From assembly GCF_047948215.1 (NCBI RefSeq), contig NC_134455.1, forward strand, positions 222,684,526 to 222,748,525: DNA of 64,000 nt, given 5' to 3'. This stretch comes from Lycorma delicatula (taxonomy: Eukaryota > Arthropoda > Insecta > Hemiptera > Fulgoridae). Positions within the stretch are counted from its first letter, which is position 1. Every line of letters begins with the position of its first letter. Under the pieces are notes generated by a model. The model saw only the letters and a list, made by a program, of their open reading frames with translations. It was not told the origin of the DNA and did no database searches. A program made the translations under genes and the position numbers. Positions 21,522-34,423 of this stretch are shown here, piece by piece.

Positions 21522-22990
21522 CTGAAATTTACAAAATACAATTTGTATCAAACATGTTCTTAGTAATATAATTATGAAAGCAATAGTATTTTTAAATTTA
21601 ATAACTGTTCAGCTGATTAAAAAATATATTTAATAATCTGAAACTATAACTATTTTTTTTTTTTTTTTTTTTTGTTAAAGTTTATACATGACAAAGTTAT
21701 AATCACTCCCACAACACTCAGATTTAGCACCAATTTTGATCAGTTTATGCATCTGAACAGCAGTTTGCTAGAACAGACATGGTTAGAATCTAAAATGTTT
21801 TTCCACATTCAAAAACTGCCAGGAGTAAGTTCAGCTGCAACTAACAAAGCACCAATGTCAACATCACTAAAAATCATTATAAAAGATAAATATGCTTTCA
21901 TATCCACAAGGATATAGTCGCCTCTTATATATTCTAGAATACTTGACACACATGTATGCATTCCATGAAACTAGTTAAATATGTATTTTTCTGAGTTCAA
22001 AAAGTATTTTTTCCCCTTCGAACAACATTTTATTTATCAAGGTGCTACACTTGAGTACTTATTATTTAGTAGGGAGTTTTACAATGCTTGTTTATAGGAA
22101 TATAAATGTATTTTCATTACCATGAACGGGTGTTGATGAAAGCTATCTTTACAGAAAGGATATTAATAAACAGATCTACATTGTAATTCTAAGTATACAA
22201 ACAGTCAAATCAAATACTAAACTAGGTATGTAGCCTAGATTGAAGATGAAATCCCACACAGCACAGTAGGTGGAGAGAGGGTATATATTTCATAAATTAA
22301 ACCATTCATTCACACAAGTTATTTATATGTCACTCCTTTGATTACAGAATAAAATATTAATCCATTAATAGCAAGTATTCTATTACTAAATATACCATAA
22401 TACTTTCCAAACAAATTAGCTTCTTAAAACAATTAATTATTTTCTTGTATTTAGTAGTCCATTCTATGTTTATTAATAATTAAAATCAATTATTGTTGTA
22501 ATTATTATAACTAACACATTACTTGTTTATTTTCAAAGGGAAGACAGTGATGACATGCACAATGTTAACAAAGATGTAACACTTAATAACTTTTCAACAA
22601 TTAAACATAGAAAAATGAAACTCAGCAAATCTCCAATCTCAAAATGATCTATTTTTTTTGTATGAGACCACTACTTGGATACTGTAGGCCACTTTTGAAA
22701 CAAGTTGTGAAAAGTATTAATTGGATGCTATTTTGTTTGGTTTGGGCTCACAGCCTTAAGTTTCTTGATTAAATCTTTGTTTTTCATTGCCTTTAAAAAT
22801 GTGCCGTCACAACCCTATCCTTTTCATTTAAAACTTTTGACCTCCCCCTCCCCTCAAGGTGCTTGGGTAGTGGTGATCTTCACAAGAGCCACAGCATTTG
22901 CATACAAGTGTGAGTAACTATTATTGTGTTGCAAAATTACCGACTCAATAGATTGTCAAACACGACACACAAAAGGTATTTTAATGTCAG
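21522..22990. other. non-coding sequence with a long poly-T run
   Basis: A 21-base T run lies at 21653-21673 and may be the poly-A tail of an old minus-strand retroelement. An open frame follows (21672-21917) without a recognisable domain. The rest is AT-rich. Confidence 0.45.
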
Positions 22991-22999
22991 TAGTACATG

Positions 23000-23560
23000 T
23001 ATAAATGTTCCAGGTAGCCATCCAGCATCCAGGTAGTTATGTACAACTGTTTTGACTTTTTTGCAGAGGACTGTTTTGAATTTTTTTGACTGTGTCAAAA
23101 AGTTCCATTTTCATCACAATACTGAAAAGGATCTTCCTCATCACCATAATGTTTCAGAAGCTGTTCAAAATATTCCTTGTTTTTTTTTTTTCAGTGAGTT
23201 TGAGTGGCATATACTGCAAACAGATTTTATGGTAGCTCACTTGTGCAATAATCTGTCCTACTTGTTTTTCAAAATGCCTATCTGGTTGATGATGTGCTGT
23301 TATGAGATGTGACGGTCATTCAAATCAACCACCCACCTCCTTCTGGTGCTTCTCATCAGTCATAGAACTGGTCAACTACTGTGAGGTTCTTCCTCCCAAT
23401 TTACACTTTACCAGCTTCTGATTCATGAAATTTTATTGCACACCTACTCACAGTACCTCAATCAACAGCTTTTTTCTTTTAACAGTTTTAGATGTGATAA
23501 ATGTCACTAGTGTTCACTTTTTAGTTGTTAAAAATTCAATCACTCCACATTATTTTAAAT
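23000..23560 (-). pseudogene. mariner-like transposase relic
   Basis: With frame changes, the minus strand reads VIEFLTT and KCTLVTFI near 23540, then SSMTDEKHQKEVGGLI, HLITAHHQPDRHFEKQVGQI, SYHKICLQYMPLKLTEK, and KEYFEQLLKHYGDEEDPF near 23140. That order is the helix-turn-helix plus linker of mariner transposases, up to just before the first catalytic block. Around 23050-23090 a K-FKTV segment follows. Many stops; the catalytic region is mostly unrecognisable. Confidence 0.6.
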
Positions 23561-23815
23561 CACAGATATACTCAATTCTACAATAATGTGACTGACAGAA
23601 AATGAAAGGGCAAGGCTCAATGAATTTTGGAATGTTAGTAGTAGGAGAATGAAACTGCAAGATGGCAGCATCTATCACTTTGTGCAACATTTTGTTCTCC
23701 TGTTATGTTCCAGTATGAATTAAATTTCAGCTGCCCCTAGTACTTACTTCTGCCTAAATCCTAATCTGCTTTATAAAATTCAAAATATACGTAGAATTTT
23801 ATGTAAAATATGATA

Positions 23816-26188
23816 TTTTTTTTTTGTCTTCAGTCATTTGACTGGTTTGATGCAGCTCTCCAAGATTGCCTATCTAGTGCTAGTCGTTTCATTTCAGTAT
23901 ACCCTCTACATCCTACATCCCTAACAATTTGTTTTACATATTCCAAACGTGGCCTGCCTACACAATTTTTCCCTTCTACCTGTCCTTCCAAAATTAAAGC
24001 AACTATTCCAGGATGCCTTAGTATGTGGCCTATAAGTCTGTCTCTTCTTTTAACTATATTTTTCCAAATGCTTCTTTCATCATCTATTTGCCGCAATACC
24101 TACTCATTTGTCACTTTATCCACCCATCTGAATTTTAACATTCTCCTATAGCACCACATTTCAAAAGCTTCTAACCTTTTCTTCTCAGATACTCCGATTT
24201 CCAAGTTTCAAGATGTCCAAGTTTCACTTCCATATAAAGCGACACTCCAATCATAGACTTTCAAAAATCTTTTCCTGACATTTAAATTAATTTTTGATGT
24301 AAACAACTTATATTTCTTACTGAAGGCTCGTTTAGCTTGTGTTATTCGGCATTTTATATCGCTCCTGCTTCGTTCATCTTTAGTAATTCTACTTCCCAAA
24401 TAACAAAATTCTGCTACCTCCATAATCTTTTCTCCTCCTATTTTCACATTCAGTGGTCCATCTTTGTTATTTCTACTACATTTCATTACTTTTGTTTTGT
24501 TCTTGTTTATTTTCATGCGATAGTTCTTGCGTAGGACTTCATCTATGCCGTTCATTGTTTCTTCTAAATCCTTTTTATTCTCGGCTAGAATTACTATATC
24601 ATCAGCAAATCGTAGCATCTTTATCTTTTCACCTTGTACTGTTACTCCGAATCTAAATTGTTCTTTAACATCATTAACTGCTAGTTCCATGTAAAGATTA
24701 AAAAGTAACGGAGACAGGGAACACCCTTGTCGGACTCCCTTTCTTATAACGGCTTCTTTCTTATGTTCTTCAATTGCTACTGTTGCTGTTTGGTTCCTGT
24801 ACATGTTAGCAATTGTTCTTCTATCTCTGTATTTGAACCCTAATTTTTTTAAAATGCTGAACATTTTATTCCAGTCTACGTTATCGAATGCCTTTTCTAG
24901 GTCTATAAACGCAAAGTATGTTGGTTTGTTTTTCTTTAATCTTCCTTCTACTATTAATCTGAGGCCTAAAATTGCTTCCCTTGTCCCTATACTTTTCCTG
25001 AAACCAAATTGGTCTTCTCCTAACACTTCCTCCACTCTCCTCTCAATTCTTCTGTATAGAATTCTAGTTAAGATTTTTGATGCACGACTAGTTAAACTAA
25101 TTGTTCTGTATTCTTCACATTTATCTGCCCCTGCTTTCTTTGGTATCATTACTATAACACTTTTTTTGAAGTCTGACGGAAATTCCCCTTTTTCATAAAT
25201 ATATAAATATTACACACCAGTTTGTATAATCTATCAATCGCTTCCTCACCTACACTGCGCAGTAATTCTACAGATATTCCGTCTATTCCAGGAGCCTTTC
25301 TGCCATTTAAATCTTTTAATGCTCTCTTAAATTCAGATCTCAGTATTGTTTCTCCCATTTCATCCTCCTCAACTTCCTCTTCTTCCTCTATAAAACCATT
25401 TTCTAATTCATTTCCTCCGTATAACTCTTCAATATATTCCACCCATCTATCGATTTTACCTTTCGTATTATATATAGGTGTACCATCTTTGTTTAACACA
25501 TTATTAGATTTTAATTTATGTACCCCAAAATTTTCCTTAACTTTCCTGTATGCTCCGTCCATTTTACCAATGTTCATTTCGCGTTCCACTTCTGAACACT
25601 TTTCTTTAATCCACTCTTCTTTCGCCAGTTTGCACTTCCTGTTTATAGCATTTCTTAATTGCCGATAGTTCCTTTTACTTTCTTCATCACTAGCATTCTT
25701 ATATTTTCTACGTTCATCCATCAGCTGCAATATATCGTCTGAAACCCAAGGTTTTCTACCAGTTATCTTTATTCCGCCTAAGTTTGCTTCTGCTGATTTA
25801 AGAATTTCCTTTTTAACATTCTCCCATTCTTCTTCTACATTTTCTACCTTATCTTTTTTACTCAGACCTCTTGCGATGTCCTCCTCAAAAATCTTCTTTA
25901 CCTCCTCTTCCTCAAGCTTCTCTAAATTCCACCGATTCATCTGACACCTTTTCTTCAGGTTTTTAAACCCCAATCTATATTTCATTATCACCAAATTATG
26001 GTCGCTATCAATGTCTGCTCCAGGGTAAGTTTTGCAGTCAATGAGTTGATTTCTAAATCTTTGCTTAACTATGATATAATCCATCTGATACCTTGCAGTA
26101 TCGCCTGGCTTTTTCCAAGTGTATATTCTTCTATTATGATTTTTAAATTGGGTGTTGGCAATTACTAAATTATACTTCGTGCAAAACT
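23816..26188 (-). mobile_element. LINE copy 2 (same RTE/BovB-like family as 654-3706), 5' truncated
   Basis: The poly-A tail appears as a T run at 23816-23825. Sequence matches copy 1 throughout, from the tail up to the endonuclease region, and stops abruptly at about 26188, where copy 1 continues with more endonuclease and a leader. 5' truncation is the usual outcome of target-primed reverse transcription. This copy is better preserved than copy 1. Confidence 0.9.
23830..26187 (-). pseudogene. LINE copy 2 ORF2 (endonuclease end, RT, C-terminus) with few lesions
   Basis: The segment 26084-25152 covers the endonuclease end (DYIIVKQRFRNQL, DSDHNLVIM) and the linker up to RKAPGIDGISVELL. An 8-bp microduplication near 25200 then shifts the frame. 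25149-24208 is one open RT frame: IPKKAGADKCEEYRTISLTS, QFGFRKS, FIDLEKAFDNVDW (motif A Asp), RQGCSLSPLLFN, FADD (24598-24609) and YLGSRITKD. A 15-bp in-frame tandem duplication near 24200 brings in a TGA. A TAG near 24105 replaces a Glu codon. The tail 24096-23830 ends WRAASNQSND. All catalytic RT motifs are intact. Confidence 0.88.
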
Positions 26189-27159
26189 ATAATATAATAT
26201 AACTTAGACATTTAAAAACAGTCATATACAGTTTTCATATTACAAATTATTTTCAAAAAAAATCATATTTAAACAAAACATGCTGAGATAACTTTCAAAA
26301 AGATACGAATTAGTGAGCAACTGAAATGGACAAATATCTATCAAACTTGTTGAAGTAAGACGTCTCAAAGCTCAAAATTATGAGACTTAGCAATTGCGCT
26401 ATGGAACTTTAGTTGAAACTAGGTTATAGGCTTTACTAAACTCAATTTCTTATAATTCAGTTAATACTCATCAGCACTTTATTCCAATCACATAAATTAT
26501 TCATTGAAATGTTTCTTTATTCTTGGATAATGATTTTTTTTAAAATAAATTATAGGGAAATATTTATATTATAAAATGTGCGACAAATACAGTAGACTGC
26601 TCCATATAATGATCTAATTGTAAACTGAACCCTAAGCATTAGCATATTGTTTTCAGACAGATCAATTGGTCTCAAGTTTGATTTCTGGCATTTTTCATTT
26701 ATTGCTTCATCTTCCTTATTAAAATACATAAAGAACCACATGCACGTTATGCAATACAAAAGAAAAAAAAGAAGATGATTCTGACTGAATCTTTGATCTT
26801 CACTGAATTTTTAAAATAAACTGCTGTATTTTAATTGAACAATTACATTCTATATTTTTTAGATTATTATGGCAGTAAAACAAAACACACGTTTTTCTTC
26901 TTTGGCTATATACATCAATAGCAGCATAACATCTCCAATACTGGCTTGTTTCATTGATAATGAATTTCGATCTGAGTATCTCCTTTCCATTATTACTTAC
27001 CAGCATGATAGGATGGTCATTAGCAATTTAAATGCTTGTATTTGTATCTACTATTTTAATGTTGTAAAGTGTAAATCATCGAATAAATCAATTACGACAT
27101 ACTTTGTTGACACATAAGATTTCTTTACCTTCAAATTGCTGTTTCTTTAATTTTTTTAA
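26189..27159. other. non-coding sequence
   Basis: AT-rich. An open stretch on the minus strand (27006-26800) includes WRCYAAIDVY and CHNN, faintly like a FLYWCH finger, but lacks enough of the pattern to call. Confidence 0.4.
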
Positions 27160-27172
27160 CACTGACAATACC
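27160..27172 (+). repeat. target-site duplication of SINE (left)
   Basis: cactgacaatacc, identical to 27468-27480; the next base (t) also matches. Confidence 0.9.
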
Positions 27173-27467
27173 TTTTTTTTTTTTTTTTCCTGTTTAGCCT
27201 CCGGTAACTACCATTTAGATAATACTTCAGAGGATGATATGTATGAGTGTGAATGAAGTGTAGTCTTGTACATTCTCAGTTCGACCATTCCTGAGATGTG
27301 TGGTTAATTGAAACCCAACCACCAAAGAACACCAGTATCCACGATCTAGTATTCAAGTCCGTGTAAAAATAGCTGGCTCTACTAGGACTTGAACGCTGGA
27401 AATCTCGACTTCCAAATCAGCTGATTTGGGAAGACGCGTTCACCACTAGATCAACCCGGTGGGTTAG
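27173..27467 (-). mobile_element. tRNA-derived SINE, full length
   Basis: On the minus strand the element starts at 27467. It carries a Pol III A box (TGATCTAGTGGTGAAC, 27453-27438) and a B box (AGCGTTCAAGTCCTAG, 27397-27382) at tRNA-like spacing. A non-tRNA body of about 190 bases follows, then a 16-base A tail (T run 27173-27188). Perfect 13-bp target duplications flank it. The intact boxes, tail and duplications suggest a young insertion made by a LINE partner, perhaps one of the LINE families here. A short head-like fragment occurs at 10103-10126. Confidence 0.92.
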
Positions 27468-27480
27468 CACTGACAATACC
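27468..27480 (+). repeat. target-site duplication of SINE (right)
   Basis: Identical to 27160-27172. Confidence 0.9.
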
Positions 27481-27559
27481 TATGCAGAAATAGCTCCCGA
27501 TTAAGAGACATACAAATAAAGAAAAAATTAATATATGGTCGGGTTTTCCATACAGAAAC

Positions 27560-27830
27560 ATGCAATTGTTTGAGAAATTTTAGTCAAAATTCCGGTTCAT
27601 TGTTTAACCAGGAGGAAAGAATTTCAATGGACAAACCACTTCGAACAATGAGCACACCTACTAATCTTCAATTGACATTTAAAGCATGGAAACCTCTCAT
27701 AAACATGTTCTGCTCATCACAGATTCTTTATTGGGTTTCTGAATCATTTCAAGTTTTCCACTGCAGTTTTTCCTAAAAGGATACAAAAGTTAATGCCTAA
27801 ATGTTGCTCATAATTTTCAGTCATCATGTT
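27560..27830 (-). pseudogene. mariner-like transposase N-terminal relic
   Basis: The minus strand from about 27828 reads MTENYEQHLGINFCILLGKT, then AVENLK, then a damaged segment with VYERFPCFK. The pattern EQR-x-x-I-K-F-C, GKTA-x-E and VFEW-x-x-x-F is the mariner helix-turn-helix start. Stops follow and no catalytic part is recognisable. Confidence 0.45.
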
Positions 27831-29042
27831 TTTGTTGAAATCAGAAAACTCTGCTTTAAAAAATTCACTGTGCTTCTGTAGTACCTCTTGTGACAGCATC
27901 AGCTTTCATACTGACTTGGAAGAGTTCCACCTAGACTCTTTTGGGTCCCACCAAAACACGATGTAAAAATGATTAATTTATTAGAAAATTTAAAGCGTGA
28001 GAGAAAAGTGCTAGAAGTGTAGTCTGAGAAGAGGAACTGTATCTATAAAAAAGTTAAGAAGCACAAGTTGGAGAATACACATGTACTTTGTATGACTTTG
28101 ATAACTCATAATTATTACATAATTATATATTACATAAAATATGCCATTGTATCCATTAATATTTAAAATCCAGTGAATATAATAGTGATGCCTCGACAAT
28201 TATAAATTTAGTAAACTGACAAGAGATTTAGTCACTGTAGTTCTTAATGCTGTCACTAAGGAACTGATGCGTGTTTTGAATCTTGCCTGCTTCCATGTTT
28301 GGAATATCTATTCTTTTCCTAATTTATGCTGCTATTAAATTATATTAAATTAAAAAAACTCATTAAAATCAACTTACAAACTGGATAAAAAATACACTGA
28401 AATCAAAACTGTTAAAGTAGCACTGAATATTAGTTAAAGTGCAAGGACAAGTTTCAGATCAAACGAGAAATTAAAAAAGGGTTATAGCATTATCACAAGA
28501 ACACAGGTTAACAGTGTTATTCATTTTCTTTGTGTGACCAATTATCATCTCTTCTTTTTTATAAATTAAGGGTTGTTATAACAACTGGCTGGAGATCGAG
28601 CAGGCACAAACCATGTGATATATGAAAAACAGATGTGTATATGATACATGAAAAATAGATATGTTCAAATATTTTTAAAACATGTTTAGATTAAAAAGAA
28701 CAACCTTCTATTCTACACCATAATTCTCAGAACTTTATAAATATACTGTGGATTTGTAATTTTTTAGTTAAAATCTGGAGATGCATATTACAAAACCAAA
28801 TTTATTAAATTGCTGCTGGTAATTAAAAGCCATAACAACTCACCCAACTTTATTTCTGTCTAATATGCTTGGAAAAATTGAGTGTAAATAAGCACAAGTA
28901 CATATGAGTAACAGTATAACTGTTAACAGACTTTGAAAATTAAATAACGCCGACTGAAACAGAGAAATATAAATTAACTACAATTATGATAAACCTCAGC
29001 ATGAAAATTTCAATAAAAATGTACAGATACATAATTTAATGA
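27831..29042. other. AT-rich non-coding sequence
   Basis: Nothing recognisable beyond short AT tracts and a small local repeat of tgatacatgaaaa-type words near 28620-28660. Confidence 0.5.
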
Positions 29043-29050
29043 AAATTTTG
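29043..29050 (+). repeat. 8-bp target duplication, left
   Basis: aaattttg, identical to 29463-29470. Confidence 0.85.
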
Positions 29051-29462
29051 GGTACTTACATATTAATGTCACCGCAGCTACAGCTTTATTTAAAAACAAA
29101 GTAGTCAATCGGATTTCGGTGGAAAATGGGCCGATACAGAGTTTAACATAAATAAATTTTTATTTAATAAATATAATTTAACCAAACTTAACCTTAACCA
29201 AACTTAACAATTTGATTATTTCAATAATAAATAATTGCAATAATTACTGAATTTATTAAATAAATACTCAAAAAATGACGGTGTTAATTAGTTAAGGTTA
29301 GCGAGCAAAGCTTGGTTAAATTATATTTATAAAATAAATAAATATAAATAACCATTTATACTCTGTTTTGAATCTGTTTCGGCCCATTTTCCACCGAAAT
29401 CCGATTGCCTACTTTGTTTTTAAATAAAGCTGTAGCTGCGGTGGCGTTAATACGTAAGTACC
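29051..29462. mobile_element. hAT-type MITE 1, 412 bp, long inverted repeats
   Basis: The inverted arms are about 95-100 bp (about 29051-29148 and 29360-29462). They start GGTACTTAC and share the block caccgcagctacagctttat and the block aatgggccga. Mismatches are few. A perfect 8-bp duplication (aaattttg) flanks the element, the size made by hAT transposases. The centre is AT-rich and has no transposase. Internal words (aaggttagcgag, cttggttaaattatatttat) recur in the element at 49137-49741, so the two belong to one family. Confidence 0.9.
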
Positions 29463-29470
29463 AAATTTTG
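29463..29470 (+). repeat. 8-bp target duplication, right
   Basis: Identical to 29043-29050. Confidence 0.85.
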
Positions 29471-30220
29471 TTATTTACAATAAAACCTGGGTAACACATC
29501 ACTTGATAATTAATCATCTTTACTAATTTGTCTTTCTCAAAAATATAAGAATAACTATTTGTAAATTCTAGAGAAAATTTCAAAAGTATCTCTCACCACT
29601 AGTAGTTTGAATACCTCAATTTGAATTACAGACAAAAAAAAATAACCAAGCAGCTATAGTTTTTACATTCATATTATGAAATTCTCTCAACTACAGTAGT
29701 TTAATTTTTTGAAAAACTTAAAATTAATAGCCAGTAACCAATTTCTGATAATATTTTTGTTAAAGAATAATATTTTTGACTGTTAAAGAATGCCACAGAA
29801 AATATTTTACAGACAGTTGCTCAAAAAACAGAAAAAACATTTAGAAACAGACAGAAAAGTCACGATAGAAAGAAGACAAGTTATGTATCAACTGCTGTAA
29901 TGAGTATTATGAAATGTTAAGCAGAATGCCAATTAAGTCCACAAAGTGATCACTTACTGAAGAATAAACTTCTATTAGACAACCAAGTTTTTGTTCATTT
30001 GTTTTAATTTTTTTTTCCATTCCAGCTTAAATTAACATTGTTTCCATTTTCTTTTTACTCTTGAAATGTTGCTGAAACTTGGGTACATTGTAAGGAAAAG
30101 TAAAAAAAAAAGTTCCAACACTGATTGTTGCTATAAAACATAATCCTACATATCATCTATCCATTTGGAAATATTATTTTATTATTAGCTGTTTGTGGAT
30201 GTATTTAAAAGTAAATTTAA
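29471..30220. other. AT-rich non-coding sequence
   Basis: I see nothing recognisable. Confidence 0.5.
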
Positions 30221-31130
30221 ATGAGTTCTCCTTTGCACGATTATACCAAAGAAAAAATGCGTGCAGTGTTATACTTTATCAATTCAGAAGGTATGAAATC
30301 AGCAGAAATATTTGGAGAACACAGCAAGAATAGAGAGTTATTTGAATGGAGGCAAGATCTGCGAAAGAACACTTTAAAAAAGGAAGAATTTCTCTCTTGT
30401 GAATAACATAAAGGTAACCAATAACAAATCAATTAAAACAAATCATTTACAATAATCAGTAAATTAAAGTAGATGAAGCTACAAGTGAGTTAAAGAGGTA
30501 TGGCTCTACATTTTTAATCATCAACGATTCTTTAAACTTTTGAAAAGTTGATGCCTGCTGGTTTCATATCAAATGAAAATCTATAAAGAGATAGTTTGAA
30601 AATTTCCCTGAAGCTTTGAAAACCTTATGAAGATGAAGAAAGCTTTTTTTCTGAGGTAGATAACTGCTGAGGGTCCATCACTTTAACTTTATTCTAGATA
30701 CATCATTTATCTCAAACAGCAAACATTGTTAAACATGTATGTCTGTAAGAAAGTTTATGGTTATATTCTGAATTAAGGAAGGTCCTATTGTTATTCAATT
30801 TGCACTTAACAATGAATAGTAGAAACTATATGAGTTATTGCAAACACTGGAGAGAAAAATCAAATTGAAAAGGTGTTACTTAAAAAAGGGTATGATTTTA
30901 AAGGCATGATTAAAAAAAAAGGTAAATGCTTGACCTCATGTGACAAACAAAACAATCCTTTGCATTAGGAAATATCTTAAGGCAAAGAAATCAAGAAATA
31001 TCTTAATTTTGAAAGCTTGACTATTTATCGTACAGTCCTAACCTTGCTGCAACTGATTTTTCATATTTTTCGGTTGCTGAAAGAAGAGCTGCTGTGAAAT
31101 CACTTTTGTTTTAATGAGGAGGTCATAGAC
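30221..31130 (+). pseudogene. mariner-like transposase relic
   Basis: ATG at 30221 begins MSSPLHDYTKEKMRAVLYFI, then NSEGMKSAEIF, GEHSKNRELFEW and a stop. This is a mariner helix-turn-helix with internal losses. Far downstream, the same strand reads VNA-stop-PHVTNKT near 30925, matching the DNARPH block with Arg changed to a stop. Then near 31030 it reads YSPNLAATDFSYF, matching the SPDLAPSDFHLF block with the third catalytic Asp. The part between is degraded. Confidence 0.65.
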
Positions 31131-34100
31131 TAAATAGGAGCTAGATCAAACATTTATAGTTTTACCTGACCTAACTGGATCAAAGTATTTATACTAAACA
31201 AACAGATTTGCATTAATTTATACTAAAATGATAACTTATAATCTACAGTACAAAATTTTAATTACTATTTTATAATACATGGGTTCATCTAAAAAGTGCT
31301 AACAACTCTTACAGATTTACACTGGCATAGTACAGAAGTACATACATAGATATAATACTATTACTACCACAATGTGATGTATAAGTTTATATAAAATTAT
31401 TTGAGTGGGAGTCATTCCATATTATTTCTTCATCTGGTGTTTGGATGTCCATTTCAGGTTTTTTTACATATTTCCAATGTAAAAGTTAACATAAAAGAGA
31501 AGGTAAAATCCACATTTGCAAACATTTTATTTCCACTAATATATTATCTAGAGTTCAAAATTTAAAAGCATATTTTACAAATTGCATTTGTTTGATCCCC
31601 CTCACATTAAAAAACAATTCTTGAGGTAAAAACTATTCTGTTTTTCCATACCCTTTTGGGTATTTGATTTTAAAATTTATTACTTTTTAAACCTCTGTAT
31701 CTTCAGTAGGGAATGTGAAAATTTATATAAATATGGACTTATCTGCAAATTTATTAAATCCTAAAAGTTTACCTTGTTAATGGGATTTCTTGGTACAATA
31801 AAACACGTTAAGTATAAACAAAAATTCCAGTTACATTTTCTGCTGAGGCAACAAACATTTTATAATTTATAAATTATATGTAATTAATACTAAAATACTT
31901 GGATATTATAAAAAAAATTACTAATACATTTTATATTGTAGTTAACATAAATTCTAGTGTTCTAATAATTAATAAATTAAATAAATAAATTAATAATTTA
32001 ATAAATTATTACATTATTATTAAATTTATGAATTACTAGTAATACATAAATTCTAGTAAAATGAGAAATAAAAAAGATAACACCTATTGAATGTTAAAAC
32101 AATTCTATAGGTCATTTTATATTTTGTTTTTATACACAGAACACCATATTACTTCTTTTAATTGGATGTTTTTCGAGAGGGGGCTTCTGATCAGCGTACT
32201 TACCTTAATATACGATCCGCATAATTTCAACAGTTTAAGCACAATCCAAATTGATATTTGGTCCTCATACAGCAACAAACGTAAATTTATTTATTTGGTT
32301 TAAATAAAAGAGCAAATATAAATTAGAGAAATATAAGGACAAAAAATACTAGCATCGAGTGAATGTCTTAAATTTCTGTAGTGTCAGAATTTTACTTATT
32401 TAGTATTTGAATCTATTCTTTGGTTCCTAAAGCCCTACTTCAGCATTCCCTGCACAACCAATTTAAAAAAAATTAAGAAATTAATCTTACCATATTTTTA
32501 CTTATATGCAATCACGGCAGTAGTTTTTAGGTTAACTTGCTACTACGAATCACATTCACTGACGTTAAAATTACGCGATCATAAATAGAACGAACTTATA
32601 ACGCAGTTGTAATTTACAATCAAGTAGACAGTTTATGGTTATTAGAAAATACTTTTATATGTCAGAATTATTCAAATAATGTTATTAAATACAAAATCTA
32701 CATTATAAATTTGAATGGGTCTATACTTGAATATGTATAACTCTCAATATTTATTTTTCAATCGTTATATTTTCGTAAAGGTTTAGCTACAGCGAGACGT
32801 TTGTTGGCAATTCTGAAATTTAGCTCTGTTAGCTGTCAGTGTAGTGAGAAAACATTATTAATGTCGTTTGTTATGTGTAGACAGTTTACCCAACGTAATT
32901 TAGTTAAAATCAGCATTTTAAAATTTCGTTATTTTAAATTTGCAAGTTAAATTGTGTCCTATTAGAATGAAGTGATTTTCATCCCCATTCTTTTTTTCTC
33001 CGGAAGTAATATAGCAAAAACAAGCAGGTTTCTTTTAATACTCAAAATTTCTGTAGACTTTTTTTAAAGCTGATCGCTCGAAAATGTTTTACTGTTGAGG
33101 AATTCTGCTTATGCATAACAGTTCTTCACACATTCTTACAAATTGTAGGCATTATGTTAAAATGTGTATGATAAATATGCGCTTGTAATATTTTAAATAT
33201 TTTGTTTTCTGTTTGACGATAGTAAAGCAAATTTTGTGTACAATAGGAAAACAATAAACCTTGTTATTTCACAACCTAATGTAATAAGCTCATGATAACG
33301 GCTGCTCATTGACTGGGTACGCACCATTTAATGTAAACTGTATAAAAAACACAGCAATGAAAATACAAACTTCCATTAAGATTTAATGTTACCATACTGT
33401 TTACAAAACCACAAAAAAACATAATTATAAAATTACAGAACTAAACACAACTTCAAGCAATACACAGTTAAATTACAGAGACTGCTAAGTATTGAATGGG
33501 AGGGGTGATACATATTTACTCACAGAAAAAAAGTCCACATATAATTGTATAATCCTTTGCAAATTACCTCATAGAAACTGAACATGTACATATCAGACTT
33601 TTACAAAGGACCCAATTCTACTAATTCAACATGCTTAAACAGTATAAAATTCATGAACTCTCTAAATTTAGCAATAAATTAAAATTACACTTCAAATGTA
33701 CTGTTCCAGCCATAGCACATACTAAGGGTTTCCTAAACATTTCAAAATAGGCATCAGTAAGAATTGAACAACAAAATTACATAATAACTGTTGATGTATG
33801 GGAAATTTGGAAACATTTCCATTAATTTTGAGAATGAGCAATGCTTATTATTTATATGATCTTCAATTTTTGTATATATGTACGTATCCTTCATCTTGGA
33901 ACTGCTTACAAAATTTTATGAAAAATCATGTTAATTAGAAAGGGGAAAGGGTAAAACAATTTTATGTATTTCTTCCCAAGGGAAGCTTTATTTCTTTTTA
34001 AAATTAAGCAGTGGTAGAAATCTAAATTTTGAATTGATGAAAATTTAGATATTTGTTCCAAATTTTTCGTGTAACTACATCACCTGAATTTCTTGAGCAA

Positions 34101-34423
34101 AAAATAGAAAACAAATAATTTAAATGTACATAATTATTTTACTGATTGGAAGCACCAGAATAGTGAAATGACATACAGACCTTGATACTAGATTAAAACA
34201 AAATTGTACGGATACAAATAAATATAATTTGAATGAAGCTTTTCATTTCATTAACCCAATAAAAGTGATGATAAAATAGGATTGTCTGAATTATATGAAT
34301 ATGTTCTTAGCTTCGCAATAAAGTAAACATTGCATTAAATGCAACAACTATCATAACATAAAGGTTTATAAAAGTTATAACTAATGTTATGAATGACACA
34401 TTAAAACTTGATAGGTGCTTTCC
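31131..34423. other. long AT-rich stretch without recognised genes
   Basis: About 3.3 kb with no credible exon, RNA gene or transposon coding sequence. Around 31900-32060 it is almost pure A/T with aataaat-type repeats. A slightly GC-richer block lies at 32560-32850. Intergenic or intronic. Confidence 0.45.

Noticed and set aside
26800..27006. Minus-strand frame with a WRC segment resembling a FLYWCH finger
   Set aside because: Only one or two key residues fit, there is no splice context, and the overlapping plus frame is equally open.
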